From Bacillota bacterium (GTDB lineage Bacteria; Bacillota; Clostridia; Lachnospirales; Lachnospiraceae), in NCBI GenBank assembly GCA_023457255.1, contig JAEWMB010000015.1, forward strand, positions 15,992 to 79,991: DNA of 64,000 bases, given 5' to 3'. The notes beneath the pieces were generated by a model. That model made no database searches. It was not told where the DNA came from and saw nothing but the letters and a program-made list of their open reading frames with translations. Made by a program: the position numbers and the translations under genes. Shown here one piece after another: positions 24,000 through 31,753 of the stretch (its first letter is position 1; each line of letters opens with the position of its first letter).

Positions 24000-25392
24000 T
24001 TTTGGCGTAGCTTCTAAGACAGATTGCGTATTTGACTTATTCTTTGGAACGGATTATCATTCCCATCTTGGTACAAGAAGAGGTGGTATGGCAGTTTACG
24101 GGGAAGGTGGCTATGAGCGTTCCATCCACAATATTGAGAATTCCCCATTTCGTACCAAGTTTGAGAAAGATGTCAATATGATGAAGGGGAACATTGGAAT
24201 AGGCTGTATCTCTGACTTTGAACCTCAGCCCCTTATTGTGCGTTCCCACCATGGCACTTATGCAATTACCACTGTGGGTAAAATAAATAATAGCGAGGAA
24301 ATCGTTAGTCAGATATTTCAGTCTGGAAATCCACACTTTTTAGAAATGAGTGGCGGGGATATTAATCCTACGGAGCTGGTAGCAGCAATCATCAATCAAA
24401 AAGAGCATCTTGTTGAAGGCATTCGCTATGCACAGGAAATCATTGATGGCTCTATGACACTGCTTCTGATGACCCCGAAGGGAATCTATGCGGCCAGGGA
24501 TAGAATGGGAAGAACTCCGGTTTCCATTGGACAGAAAGAAGGGGCATTTTGTGCATCTTTTGAAAGTTTTGCGTATCTAAATCTTGGATATACGGAATAC
24601 AAAGAACTAGGCTCTGGTGAAATAGTTGTTATCACACCGGAGGGGGTACAGACCTTAAGGGAATCATCTTCTGATATGAAGATATGTACATTTCTATGGG
24701 TGTATTACGGTTATCCATCCTCTTCGTATGAAGGAGTCAGCGTAGAGAAAATGCGTTATCGCTGCGGCGATTTACTCGCGCAAAGAGATCAGGTAAGACC
24801 GGATATCGTAGCTGGTGTTCCGGACTCCGGAACAGCACATGCAATTGGATATGCAAATCGCTCCGGTATACCATTTTCACGTCCATTTATTAAATATACG
24901 CCAACCTGGCCACGTTCTTTTATGCCGACAATGCAGAGTCAAAGAGACTTGATAGCAAAGATGAAATTAATTCCGGTTCATGACTTGATTAAGGGTAAGA
25001 GTTTGCTGCTCATTGATGACTCAATAGTACGAGGTACTCAGCTTCGGGAAACAACAGAGTTTCTATACCAAAGCGGTGCAAAAGAAGTGCATATTCGCCC
25101 AGCTTGTCCGCCTCTTTTATTTGGATGTAAATATTTAAACTTTTCCAGATCGACCTCGGAAATGGATTTGATAACCAGACGTGTAATCGCAGAGGCAGAA
25201 GGGGAGCATGCGAAGGGAGTTCTGTCAGAGTATGCAAATCCGGAATCAGACCGCTATCATTACATGCTCGATCAAATTAGGGCTAAACTTAACTTTACCT
25301 CATTGCGTTATCACCGTTTGGATGATATGATAAAATCAGTGGGAATATCACCATGTCAATTATGTACCTACTGCTGGAGTGGTAAAGAATAA
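23989..25392 (+). CDS. Amidophosphoribosyltransferase-like protein lacking the nucleophilic Cys
   Basis: A 467-residue PurF relative. True PurF makes phosphoribosylamine from PRPP and glutamine. The PRPP site LLLIDDSIVRGTQLRE (about residue 340) is intact. Cysteines that could carry the iron-sulfur cluster of Bacillus-type PurF are present (KICTF, FGCKYL, CQLCTYC). The N-terminus, however, reads MGGFFGVAS where the Ntn glutaminase has CGVFG, and the oxyanion NG pair is replaced by VGKINN. The glutaminase is therefore probably inactive. It may use ammonia, another substrate, or regulate. ATG 23989 follows GGAGG at 23978-23982. No purine genes are nearby. Confidence 0.8.
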   Translation: MGGFFGVASKTDCVFDLFFGTDYHSHLGTRRGGMAVYGEGGYERSIHNIENSPFRTKFEKDVNMMKGNIGIGCISDFEPQPLIVRSHHGTYAITTVGKINNSEEIVSQIFQSGNPHFLEMSGGDINPTELVAAIINQKEHLVEGIRYAQEIIDGSMTLLLMTPKGIYAARDRMGRTPVSIGQKEGAFCASFESFAYLNLGYTEYKELGSGEIVVITPEGVQTLRESSSDMKICTFLWVYYGYPSSSYEGVSVEKMRYRCGDLLAQRDQVRPDIVAGVPDSGTAHAIGYANRSGIPFSRPFIKYTPTWPRSFMPTMQSQRDLIAKMKLIPVHDLIKGKSLLLIDDSIVRGTQLRETTEFLYQSGAKEVHIRPACPPLLFGCKYLNFSRSTSEMDLITRRVIAEAEGEHAKGVLSEYANPESDRYHYMLDQIRAKLNFTSLRYHRLDDMIKSVGISPCQLCTYCWSGKE

Positions 25393-25421
25393 TAGGGCAG
25401 GTTAGTATGAGGTCTTTGTTT

Positions 25422-25510
25422 TACGGCACATGGTAGATACCGCTAGAAAGAGTGCTGATGCGTCAGAGTAACAATAAGAAACATGTTCACACACACTTAG
25501 CTATGCCGTA
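25422..25510 (+). other. Distant inverted repeat before glpP
   Basis: TACGGCA (25422-25428) and TGCCGTA (25504-25510) are complementary across 75 bases in the 141-base gap between the PurF-like gene and glpP. Whether it folds is uncertain. Confidence 0.3.
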
Positions 25511-25533
25511 TCAAAACTACAGCAGGTGTCAGT

Positions 25534-26100
25534 ATGAAACAAACATTTACAAAAACATTAGAGGATTGTCCGGTAATTGCGGCGGTGAAAGATAAGGAGG
25601 GTTTAGAGCATAGCCTTTCTTCGGAGAGCAGTATTGTTTTTATCTTGTTTGGGGATATCCTTACGATTTCAGATATTGTAAATCGTGTAAAGGAACAGGG
25701 GAAACTTGCTATGGTTCATATTGACTTGATATCAGGGCTTAGTGCGAAAGAAGTCAGTGTTGATTTTATAAAAGAACATACAAGGTCTGATGGTATTATT
25801 TCAACAAAGCCAATATTAATTAAGAGAGCAAAGGAATTATCACTTTACACAATTTTACGTTTTTTTGTAATTGATTCCATGGCTTATGAGAATATTAAGA
25901 AGCAATGTGCAAATGTTAAGCCGGATTGTATTGAGATTCTGCCTGGTGTTATGCCAAAGGTAATTAAAAGAATATGTAATACGCAAGAGGTTCCTGTAAT
26001 AGCAGGCGGTTTAATATCAGACAAAGAGGATATTATATTAGCCTTGGATGCTGGTGCGATTTCTATTTCAACGACTGACAAGGAAGTTTGGTTTATGTGA
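25534..26100 (+). CDS. glpP: Glycerol uptake operon antiterminator, GlpP family
   Basis: A 188-residue TIM-barrel-like regulator. In Bacillus, GlpP bound to glycerol-3-phosphate binds leader RNA and prevents early termination of glp transcripts. Family features are CPVIAAVKD (about residues 12-20), SIVFILFGDI (about 32), MVHIDLISGLSAKE (about 59), DGIISTKP (about 85) and a C-terminal EILPGVMPKVI...PVIAGGLI. An AGGTG site lies a few bases before ATG 25534. The next gene has a hairpin with a T run in its leader, a fitting target. Confidence 0.92.
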   Translation: MKQTFTKTLEDCPVIAAVKDKEGLEHSLSSESSIVFILFGDILTISDIVNRVKEQGKLAMVHIDLISGLSAKEVSVDFIKEHTRSDGIISTKPILIKRAKELSLYTILRFFVIDSMAYENIKKQCANVKPDCIEILPGVMPKVIKRICNTQEVPVIAGGLISDKEDIILALDAGAISISTTDKEVWFM

Positions 26101-26360
26101 TTGTTTCGCGTGCTGCGGTGTATTTTAGATTTGCCGGCACGTTATGCTATCATGATTTGCAAATGGAACCCTTTTGTGTTAAAATGAATATAATAAAAGG
26201 GATAGGAAGGCTGCAAACTTTCATAATAGATAGTTTAGCTGATACCCCTGAGACAACGAAATAAAATTGCATGAGAATTGGAGTCAAGCAAATGTATACT
26301 GCCTGGGCAGTGTATTTTTGTTTGGCTTTTTTAATTTCCTTAGAAAGAAAGGGAGTCTTT
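26101..26360. other. 260-base leader between glpP and the glpA-like gene
   Basis: CGTGC (about 26108) and GCACG (about 26137) form a possible hairpin after glpP. A terminator-like hairpin at 26295-26320 lies 41 bases before the glpA-like start. Confidence 0.4.
26295..26320 (+). terminator. Leader terminator before the glpA-like gene, probable GlpP target
   Basis: TATACTGC (26295-26302), loop CTGG, GCAGTGTA (26307-26314) with one wobble, then TTTTTGTTT. Its position inside the leader, downstream of glpP, fits conditional termination relieved by GlpP. Confidence 0.65.
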
Positions 26361-27821
26361 ATGTATGATGTCATAATTATTGGAGCTGGTGTTATAGGTT
26401 GTTCCATAGCAAGAGAATTATCAAAATATGAGAGAAAAATTCTGGTTGTGGAGAAGGCGAATGATATCTGTGAAGGAACATCGAAAGCAAATAGCGGGAT
26501 TATTCATGCAGGTTTTGATGCAAAACCAGGGAGCCTGAAGGCAAAATTTAATATCCTTGGAAATCGAATGATGGAGGGGCTCTCAAAACAGTTGGATTTT
26601 CCCTTCCAAAGAAATGGTTCCCTGGTACTTGGATTTACAGAAGACGATTTCCTAGAGCTAGAGAGATTAAAAGTGCAGGGTGAGAAAAATGGAGTAAGAG
26701 AGCTAGAGATAATAACTGGTGAGAGAGCAAGGGAGTTGGAACCTAATTTATCAAAGAAAGTGATTGGAGCTTTGTATGCAAAACAGGGAGGAATTGTTTG
26801 TCCCTTTCATTTAACAATAGCATTAGCTGAAAATGCGTTTGTTAATGGAGTTGAATTCAAGCTAAAAACGGAGGTACAACAAATTAGAAGAATATCAGCC
26901 ACCAAGGAAGAACCGTTGGATTTTTATCATATAGAAACCAATCATGGAATATTAAGAAGTAGAGCAGTTGTAAATGCAGCCGGGGTCTATGCGGATATAT
27001 TTCACAATATGATGAGCGAGTATAAGATAAAAATTCTTCCAAGAAAGGGTGAGTATTGCCTTTTTGATAAAAATGTCGGAGATTATGTCCATAAGACAAT
27101 TTTTCAACTGCCGACGAAAATGGGGAAAGGTGTACTGGTTACCCCGACCGTACACGGCAATCTGCTAGTGGGACCAACTGCGAAGGAGATAATAGACAAG
27201 GAGGATATCAGTACGTCTGAGGAGGGGCTGGATGAGGTTTTAAAAAAAGCTGCAAAGAGTGTAGAAGACCTCCCTATAAAGCAAGTAATTACTTCATTTG
27301 CAGGACTACGGGCACAGGAAGAAGCAGGAGATTTTATCATAGGAGAATGTAAGGATGCAAAAGGCTTTTTTGAAGCTGCCGGAATAGAATCTCCGGGGCT
27401 CACTTGTGCACCTGCGATTGGAGAATATATCTCTGATTTAATTATGGAGTATTTGCCTGCCGGTATAAAACCCTCTTTTATAGCTTCCAGAAAAGGCTTT
27501 ATCTCCATTGCTCATGCGAGCTTTGAAGAACGAAAGCAATACATTAGTGAAAATCCGGCTTATGCGAATGTAATATGCCGTTGTGAAATGGTAACAGAAG
27601 GAGAAATCATGGATGCTATTCATAGACCGCTTGGAGCTACAACACTGGATGGAATAAAGCGCAGAACCAGAACAGGGGCAGGGCGGTGTCAGTCGGGTTT
27701 TTGTTCTCCTAAGGTTATGGAAATCCTAGCGAGGGAGCTAAAGGTAGATCCTTTTGTTATAACAAAGTCAGGAGAAGGTGCCTATCTTCTGACCGGATTT
27801 AACAAGGAAGAAATACGGTAA
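26361..27821 (+). CDS. glpA: Glycerol-3-phosphate dehydrogenase GlpA-like FAD protein with BFD [2Fe-2S] domain
   Basis: A 486-residue FAD-dependent oxidoreductase, likely the catalytic subunit oxidising glycerol-3-phosphate to dihydroxyacetone phosphate. The FAD Rossmann motif GAGVIGCSIARELSKY is at residue 8 or so, followed by the DAO-fold block NSGIIHAGFD (about 47). From about residue 390 there is a BFD-type iron-sulfur domain with CRCE...CQSGFC. I chose ATG 26361, five bases after GGGAG; an upstream in-frame start would run through the leader terminator. Regulation by GlpP antitermination is likely. The next two genes probably encode its electron-transfer partners. Confidence 0.85.
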   Translation: MYDVIIIGAGVIGCSIARELSKYERKILVVEKANDICEGTSKANSGIIHAGFDAKPGSLKAKFNILGNRMMEGLSKQLDFPFQRNGSLVLGFTEDDFLELERLKVQGEKNGVRELEIITGERARELEPNLSKKVIGALYAKQGGIVCPFHLTIALAENAFVNGVEFKLKTEVQQIRRISATKEEPLDFYHIETNHGILRSRAVVNAAGVYADIFHNMMSEYKIKILPRKGEYCLFDKNVGDYVHKTIFQLPTKMGKGVLVTPTVHGNLLVGPTAKEIIDKEDISTSEEGLDEVLKKAAKSVEDLPIKQVITSFAGLRAQEEAGDFIIGECKDAKGFFEAAGIESPGLTCAPAIGEYISDLIMEYLPAGIKPSFIASRKGFISIAHASFEERKQYISENPAYANVICRCEMVTEGEIMDAIHRPLGATTLDGIKRRTRTGAGRCQSGFCSPKVMEILARELKVDPFVITKSGEGAYLLTGFNKEEIR

Positions 27822-27958
27822 ACAATGTTTTTCACTTATTCATTGCATACCGCACGCTTAGATGAAAATCGAGAGTGAGAGAGAATCTTCACTCAGCAAA
27901 CTATTTGCGGTGCAAAACGAACAAGTTCATTTCCGCAAAACCGGATGTTCACAGAAAA

Positions 27959-28000
27959 GCACCACACGCTAGTGTATGTGCAGAAATGAGGCTAAGAATG
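27959..28000 (+). repeat. Pre-start hairpin element, copy 6 (before FAD oxidoreductase)
   Basis: GCAC (27959-27962) pairs with GTGC (27978-27981) and inner ACAC (27964-27967) with GTGT (27972-27975), followed by AGAAATGAGG and ATG 27998. Upstream, 27912-27947 resembles the matching part of copy 1 (TGCAAA..GAACAAGTT). Confidence 0.5.
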
Positions 28001-29332
28001 AACTATGATATCGTAATTATCGGCGGAGGACCGGCAGGTTTAGCAGCAGCTCTTGGTGCAAGAGAATCAGGAGAAGGTTCTGTTTTGATTATTGAGAGAG
28101 AGAGGGAGCTTGGAGGTATCTTAAATCAATGTATTCATACAGGGTTTGGGCTGACAACATTTCAAGAAGAATTAACAGGACCGGAGTATGCACATCGATT
28201 TATAGCAGCATTAGAAGGAATAGATATTACGGTGATGCTTCAGACGATGGTTATTGAAATAACACAAGAGAAGCTAATTACTGTGATGAACCTGGAAAGA
28301 GGTTGCTTTCTCATTAAAGCAAAAGCCATCGTGCTTGCTATGGGCTGCAGAGAACGACCAAGAGGAGCTTTAAATATTCCAGGATATCGTCCTGCCGGTA
28401 TTTATTCTGCCGGTACAGCACAGCACTATGTTAATGTAGAAGGCAGGATGCCGGGGAAAGAAGTTATAATTCTTGGTTCAGGCGACATCGGATTAATTAT
28501 GGCAAGGAGGCTAACCTTAGAGGGAGCAAAAGTAAAATTGGTAGCAGAGCTTTTGCCGTACTCCAGTGGTTTAAAGCGTAACATAGTACAGTGTCTTGAG
28601 GATTATCAGATACCGTTAAGGTTAAGTCATACGGTAGTGGCAATTGACGGGAAGGAAAGAGTGAAGGGAGTTACCCTGGCGAAAGTGAATGAACAGAGAC
28701 AACCGATCAAAGGTACCGAGGAATATATTTCTTGTGATACTCTGCTGCTATCCGTAGGTTTGATACCAGAAAATGAATTGTCTGCTATGTTACCTATAGC
28801 TTTAAACCCCGCAACCGGCGGAGCCCTTGTTTATGAAAATCTTGAGACGAGTGTTTCTGGAGTTTTTGCCTGCGGGAATGTACTTCATGTACATGATTTA
28901 GTGGATAACGTATCAAAGGAAGCACACATGGCAGGAAAATATGCGGCAGAGTATATCAATAAAGGAATGGAGCATGAAACAGAGACCAAGGAAGAAACCG
29001 AGAAAGAAACAGAAAAAGAGAAAGAAGCAGAAAAAGAAATCAAGAAAGGAATCGAGAAGGAGATTCTTCTGCAAGCGGGGAAGGGAATTCGTTATACGAT
29101 TCCTAATTGTCTGCGCTTCCAAAGATTGGAGGAACAAACTTTTGTACGTTTCCGGGTAAATAAACCATTCGCTGATGTCTGTCTCTGCGTTTATTTTGAT
29201 GATATCCGGATAGACCGAAAGAGTAAGAAAAATATAGTACCTGGTGAAATGGGACAGATCGTGATAAATAAAAAGGACATCAACAAATATCCAGAGATAA
29301 ATCACATTACAATCAAGGTGGAAGAAGGATAA
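27998..29332 (+). CDS. NAD(P)/FAD-dependent oxidoreductase of the glycerol-3-phosphate dehydrogenase set
   Basis: A 444-residue two-dinucleotide-binding flavoprotein. The FAD site is IGGGPAGLAAALGA (about residue 7), the NAD(P) site ILGSGDIGLIMARRL (about 165), and the late motif GVFACGNVLHVHD (about 290) binds FAD. Near residues 325-355 comes an extreme Glu/Lys/Thr run, then about 90 residues of small C-terminal domain. I chose ATG 27998 since the Rossmann fold starts there; only GAGG serves as ribosome site. With the GlpA-like protein before and DUF1667 after, it matches the three-gene glycerol-3-phosphate dehydrogenase cluster common in anaerobes. The Glu/Lys run is unusual. Confidence 0.82.
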   Translation: MNYDIVIIGGGPAGLAAALGARESGEGSVLIIERERELGGILNQCIHTGFGLTTFQEELTGPEYAHRFIAALEGIDITVMLQTMVIEITQEKLITVMNLERGCFLIKAKAIVLAMGCRERPRGALNIPGYRPAGIYSAGTAQHYVNVEGRMPGKEVIILGSGDIGLIMARRLTLEGAKVKLVAELLPYSSGLKRNIVQCLEDYQIPLRLSHTVVAIDGKERVKGVTLAKVNEQRQPIKGTEEYISCDTLLLSVGLIPENELSAMLPIALNPATGGALVYENLETSVSGVFACGNVLHVHDLVDNVSKEAHMAGKYAAEYINKGMEHETETKEETEKETEKEKEAEKEIKKGIEKEILLQAGKGIRYTIPNCLRFQRLEEQTFVRFRVNKPFADVCLCVYFDDIRIDRKSKKNIVPGEMGQIVINKKDINKYPEINHITIKVEEG

Positions 29333-29408
29333 GATAAATGGCTATTCCGCCAGTCTTGTATCGATAAAATTAATTGCGCTGATTCTATGCGCAGATGCGA
29401 GTTAGGTA

Positions 29409-29455
29409 CATCTTGATTATATGCGTGCTAAAGCACGCGGATGGGAGTTAGAATG
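29409..29455 (+). repeat. Pre-start hairpin element, copy 7 (before DUF1667 gene)
   Basis: GCGTGC (29423-29428), loop TAAA, GCACGC (29433-29438), then GGATGGGAG and ATG 29453. Together with 14 upstream bases it is about 85 percent identical to copy 10 at 57640-57687, 28 kb away. Confidence 0.7.
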
Positions 29456-29821
29456 GAAACAAAAATATTTACGTGTATCAGATGCCCCATGGGTTGTGAA
29501 TTAACTGCAACGATTAATGACAATGGTGTAGTAACTGTAAAAGGAAATGCCTGCATTCGCGGGGAACAGTACGCAAAAAAAGAACTGAGGAAGCCATTAC
29601 GGGTTTTGACTACTACAGTCCGAGTTATCGGCGGCACGCAAGCAATGCTCCCTGTGAGAACAAGAGGAGAAATTCCGAAAGATAAGATTATGGAGGGAAT
29701 AAGACAGTTAAGGAAGATACAGGTAAAAGCACCTGTTCAAATAGGAGAAATAATTGTTGAAAATCTTGTGGATTCTGGGGTAGCAGTAATTGCAACAAAA
29801 ACGGTACGAAAAAGAGAATAA
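29453..29821 (+). CDS. DUF1667 protein, small Cys-rich subunit of the glycerol-3-phosphate dehydrogenase set
   Basis: A 122-residue protein of the DUF1667 family. The N-terminus has FTCIRCPMGCEL (Cys at about residues 7, 10 and 14) and a fourth Cys in GNACIRGEQY (about 33), a likely metal or iron-sulfur site. The rest includes LRVLTTTVRV and MLPVRTRGEIPKDKI, typical of the family. The gene follows the GlpA-like and FAD oxidoreductase genes, as in other Firmicutes and Thermotoga, so it probably serves that complex. I chose ATG 29453, five bases after GGGAG (29443-29447). The precise biochemical role is unknown. Confidence 0.85.
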   Translation: METKIFTCIRCPMGCELTATINDNGVVTVKGNACIRGEQYAKKELRKPLRVLTTTVRVIGGTQAMLPVRTRGEIPKDKIMEGIRQLRKIQVKAPVQIGEIIVENLVDSGVAVIATKTVRKRE

Positions 29822-29920
29822 TTGATATTATTTATTAAAGCATTTACTAAAAAATGACGAAGTATGTAGATAACAAGTCAAAATTTAAAACATTGGAAAA
29901 GAACTAAGGAGGAACAGCGT

Positions 29921-30946
29921 ATGATAACAGTATCCGCTTGTCTTATCGTTAAAGATGAAGAAAAAGTGTTAGCAAGATGCTTGGATTGTGTACAGAGGGT
30001 AGCTGATGAGATTATCATTGTGGATACTGGCTCAAAGGATCGGACCAAGGAGATCGCCGGTAACTATACGAATCTAATTTACGACTTTCCATGGGTGGAT
30101 GATTTCTCCGCTGCAAGAAATTTTTCATTTTCAAAGGCATCTATGGATTATTTATATGTTGCGGATGCAGATGAAATAATAGAAGAGGAACAGATACATA
30201 ATTTTCTGCGGTTAAAAGAAACGTTGCTGCCGGAAATTGAAATCGTGCAAATGTATTATTGTAACCAGCTTGAATTCAACACAACTTATAATTTTGACAA
30301 AGAGTATCGTCCAAAGCTTTATAAAAGAGTCAGGGAATTTCGTTTTTATGATCCGCTGCATGAAGCGGTACGTTTGGATCCGGTTATCTATGACAGTGAG
30401 ATAGAGATTATTCATAAACCTTTATCTAATCATGCGCCAAGAGATTTCGCTGTCTATCAAAAAATCATAGCACGCGGGGAAAAACTTTCTGGTAAGCTGC
30501 GGTCTATGTATGCCAGAGAGCTATTTATAGCAGGTGAGGACCGTGATTTCATGGATGCTTATTCCTACTTTTATGATACCTTGCTTTGCGCTGCTTTTAG
30601 TTTATCAGAACTAAAGCAATGCCAGTGTGTATTAGCCAGAAGTGCAAGAGTACAGCAGTTGGATCAGGAATTTTTTAAAGTATGCTTAAAAAATGTTGCC
30701 GGTGGTGAAGCATCCGCTGAAATATGCTATGAATTAGGGGAATATTATCGGCAGCATGGAGATGATTCAGAGGCTATCCTTTGGTATTATAATGCTGCAT
30801 TTGAAACAGAAGCAGAACTTAATCTTCATTATCAAGGCGATTATCCTCTGAATCAACTTGCGCTTTGTTATCATAACTTGGGAAATAAAGAAGAGGCTCT
30901 AAAATATGAAAAGTTACGGGATGAATGGAAAGTAAAAGAAAGGTAA
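29921..30946 (+). CDS. GT2 family glycosyltransferase with C-terminal helical repeats
   Basis: A 341-residue cytoplasmic glycosyltransferase. The GT-A domain has SACLIVKDEEKVLARCL (about residues 4-20), VDTGSKDRTKEIA (about 35-47) and the metal site VADADEII (about 81). This start is typical of the SunS/peptide-glycosyltransferase branch of GT2. The C-terminal half carries TPR-like helices (YELGEYYRQHGDDSEAILWYYNA, about 275). AAGGAGGAAC precedes ATG 29921. No neighbouring bacteriocin or surface gene identifies an acceptor. Flagellin or another protein is possible but unsupported. Confidence 0.8.
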   Translation: MITVSACLIVKDEEKVLARCLDCVQRVADEIIIVDTGSKDRTKEIAGNYTNLIYDFPWVDDFSAARNFSFSKASMDYLYVADADEIIEEEQIHNFLRLKETLLPEIEIVQMYYCNQLEFNTTYNFDKEYRPKLYKRVREFRFYDPLHEAVRLDPVIYDSEIEIIHKPLSNHAPRDFAVYQKIIARGEKLSGKLRSMYARELFIAGEDRDFMDAYSYFYDTLLCAAFSLSELKQCQCVLARSARVQQLDQEFFKVCLKNVAGGEASAEICYELGEYYRQHGDDSEAILWYYNAAFETEAELNLHYQGDYPLNQLALCYHNLGNKEEALKYEKLRDEWKVKER

Positions 30947-31081
30947 ATCCTATGGATACAAAGAGATAAGAATGCCTGCTTGCTTATTCCAAAGCTTCGA
31001 GATATTATAAGACTATGAATAAGTTATAGGTATGGTATTAGAATAGGCTCTACTTTTTAGAGGATAGAATGAGGTGACGTT

Positions 31082-31531
31082 ATGATTTTTTTCTTAATTG
31101 CAGCAGCGATTTTTGTATTAGACTTTTTTATGAAAGAATATGTCGAGAAAAATAAAACGATTGGCAAAAGTGAGAAGATTTTAAGAGGACGTATTGTTGT
31201 TACAAAATATCATAACCAAGGTGCTTTTTTAAATCTTATGGAAAAAAGAAGAGAGGCCCTTTTGGTAGTATCCGGTATTATGATTGGCGGCATTACCATA
31301 TTAATGGCAATCATATTCCCTCAAAAGGGAAAACGGCTTCTTAAGACCGGGATTGCATTTTTAGCCGGCGGTGCTGCCAGCAATGTATACGATAGGCTTA
31401 GAAGGGGATATGTAGTGGATTACTTTAGTTTTTCTTGTTACCAAAAAGTGATATTTAACATATCCGACTTTTTTATATTCTTGGGCAGTATTCTTCTGAC
31501 TGTTCGCATTATCTTTAAAGGCTTAGAGTAA
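31082..31531 (+). CDS. lspA: Signal peptidase II (lipoprotein signal peptidase) family protein
   Basis: A 149-residue membrane aspartyl protease that removes lipoprotein signal peptides. Four hydrophobic segments lie near residues 1-15, 58-80, 90-104 and 127-147. The first catalytic Asp lies in AASNVYDRLRRGYVVDYFSF (about 105) and the second in FNISDFFIFLG (about 127). The early HNQGAF block (about 43) also matches. The N-terminal motif is LDFFMK rather than DQLTK, and the protein is somewhat diverged from standard LspA. GAGGTGA precedes ATG 31082. It converges with pyrG. Confidence 0.82.
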   Translation: MIFFLIAAAIFVLDFFMKEYVEKNKTIGKSEKILRGRIVVTKYHNQGAFLNLMEKRREALLVVSGIMIGGITILMAIIFPQKGKRLLKTGIAFLAGGAASNVYDRLRRGYVVDYFSFSCYQKVIFNISDFFIFLGSILLTVRIIFKGLE

Positions 31532-31614
31532 AAACGATTCCGCTGTGATGGTACTTTGTTCGAACCTATCGTTCCAGCCGGTACGTTCAGAGTTCGTATC
31601 TTAAATTATATAAA

Positions 31615-31649
31615 GAACGGCGGTTTTGATTTTCCCGAAACCGCCGTTC
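31615..31649. terminator. Bidirectional terminator between lspA and pyrG
   Basis: GAACGGCGGTTT (31615-31626) pairs perfectly with AAACCGCCGTTC (31638-31649). On the minus strand the stem is followed by TTTATATAATTTA, so it best serves pyrG; the plus-strand tail is weaker. Confidence 0.75.
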
Positions 31650-31753
31650 AGCCCTTTTAGCCCCTCAACCCAAAAAGACCAGAAGCTTTCCGGCCTTAGA
31701 ACATAGCCGATTTCTTTATAATTAGAAGGGGGCTATCGTAACTTTGAATAAGA

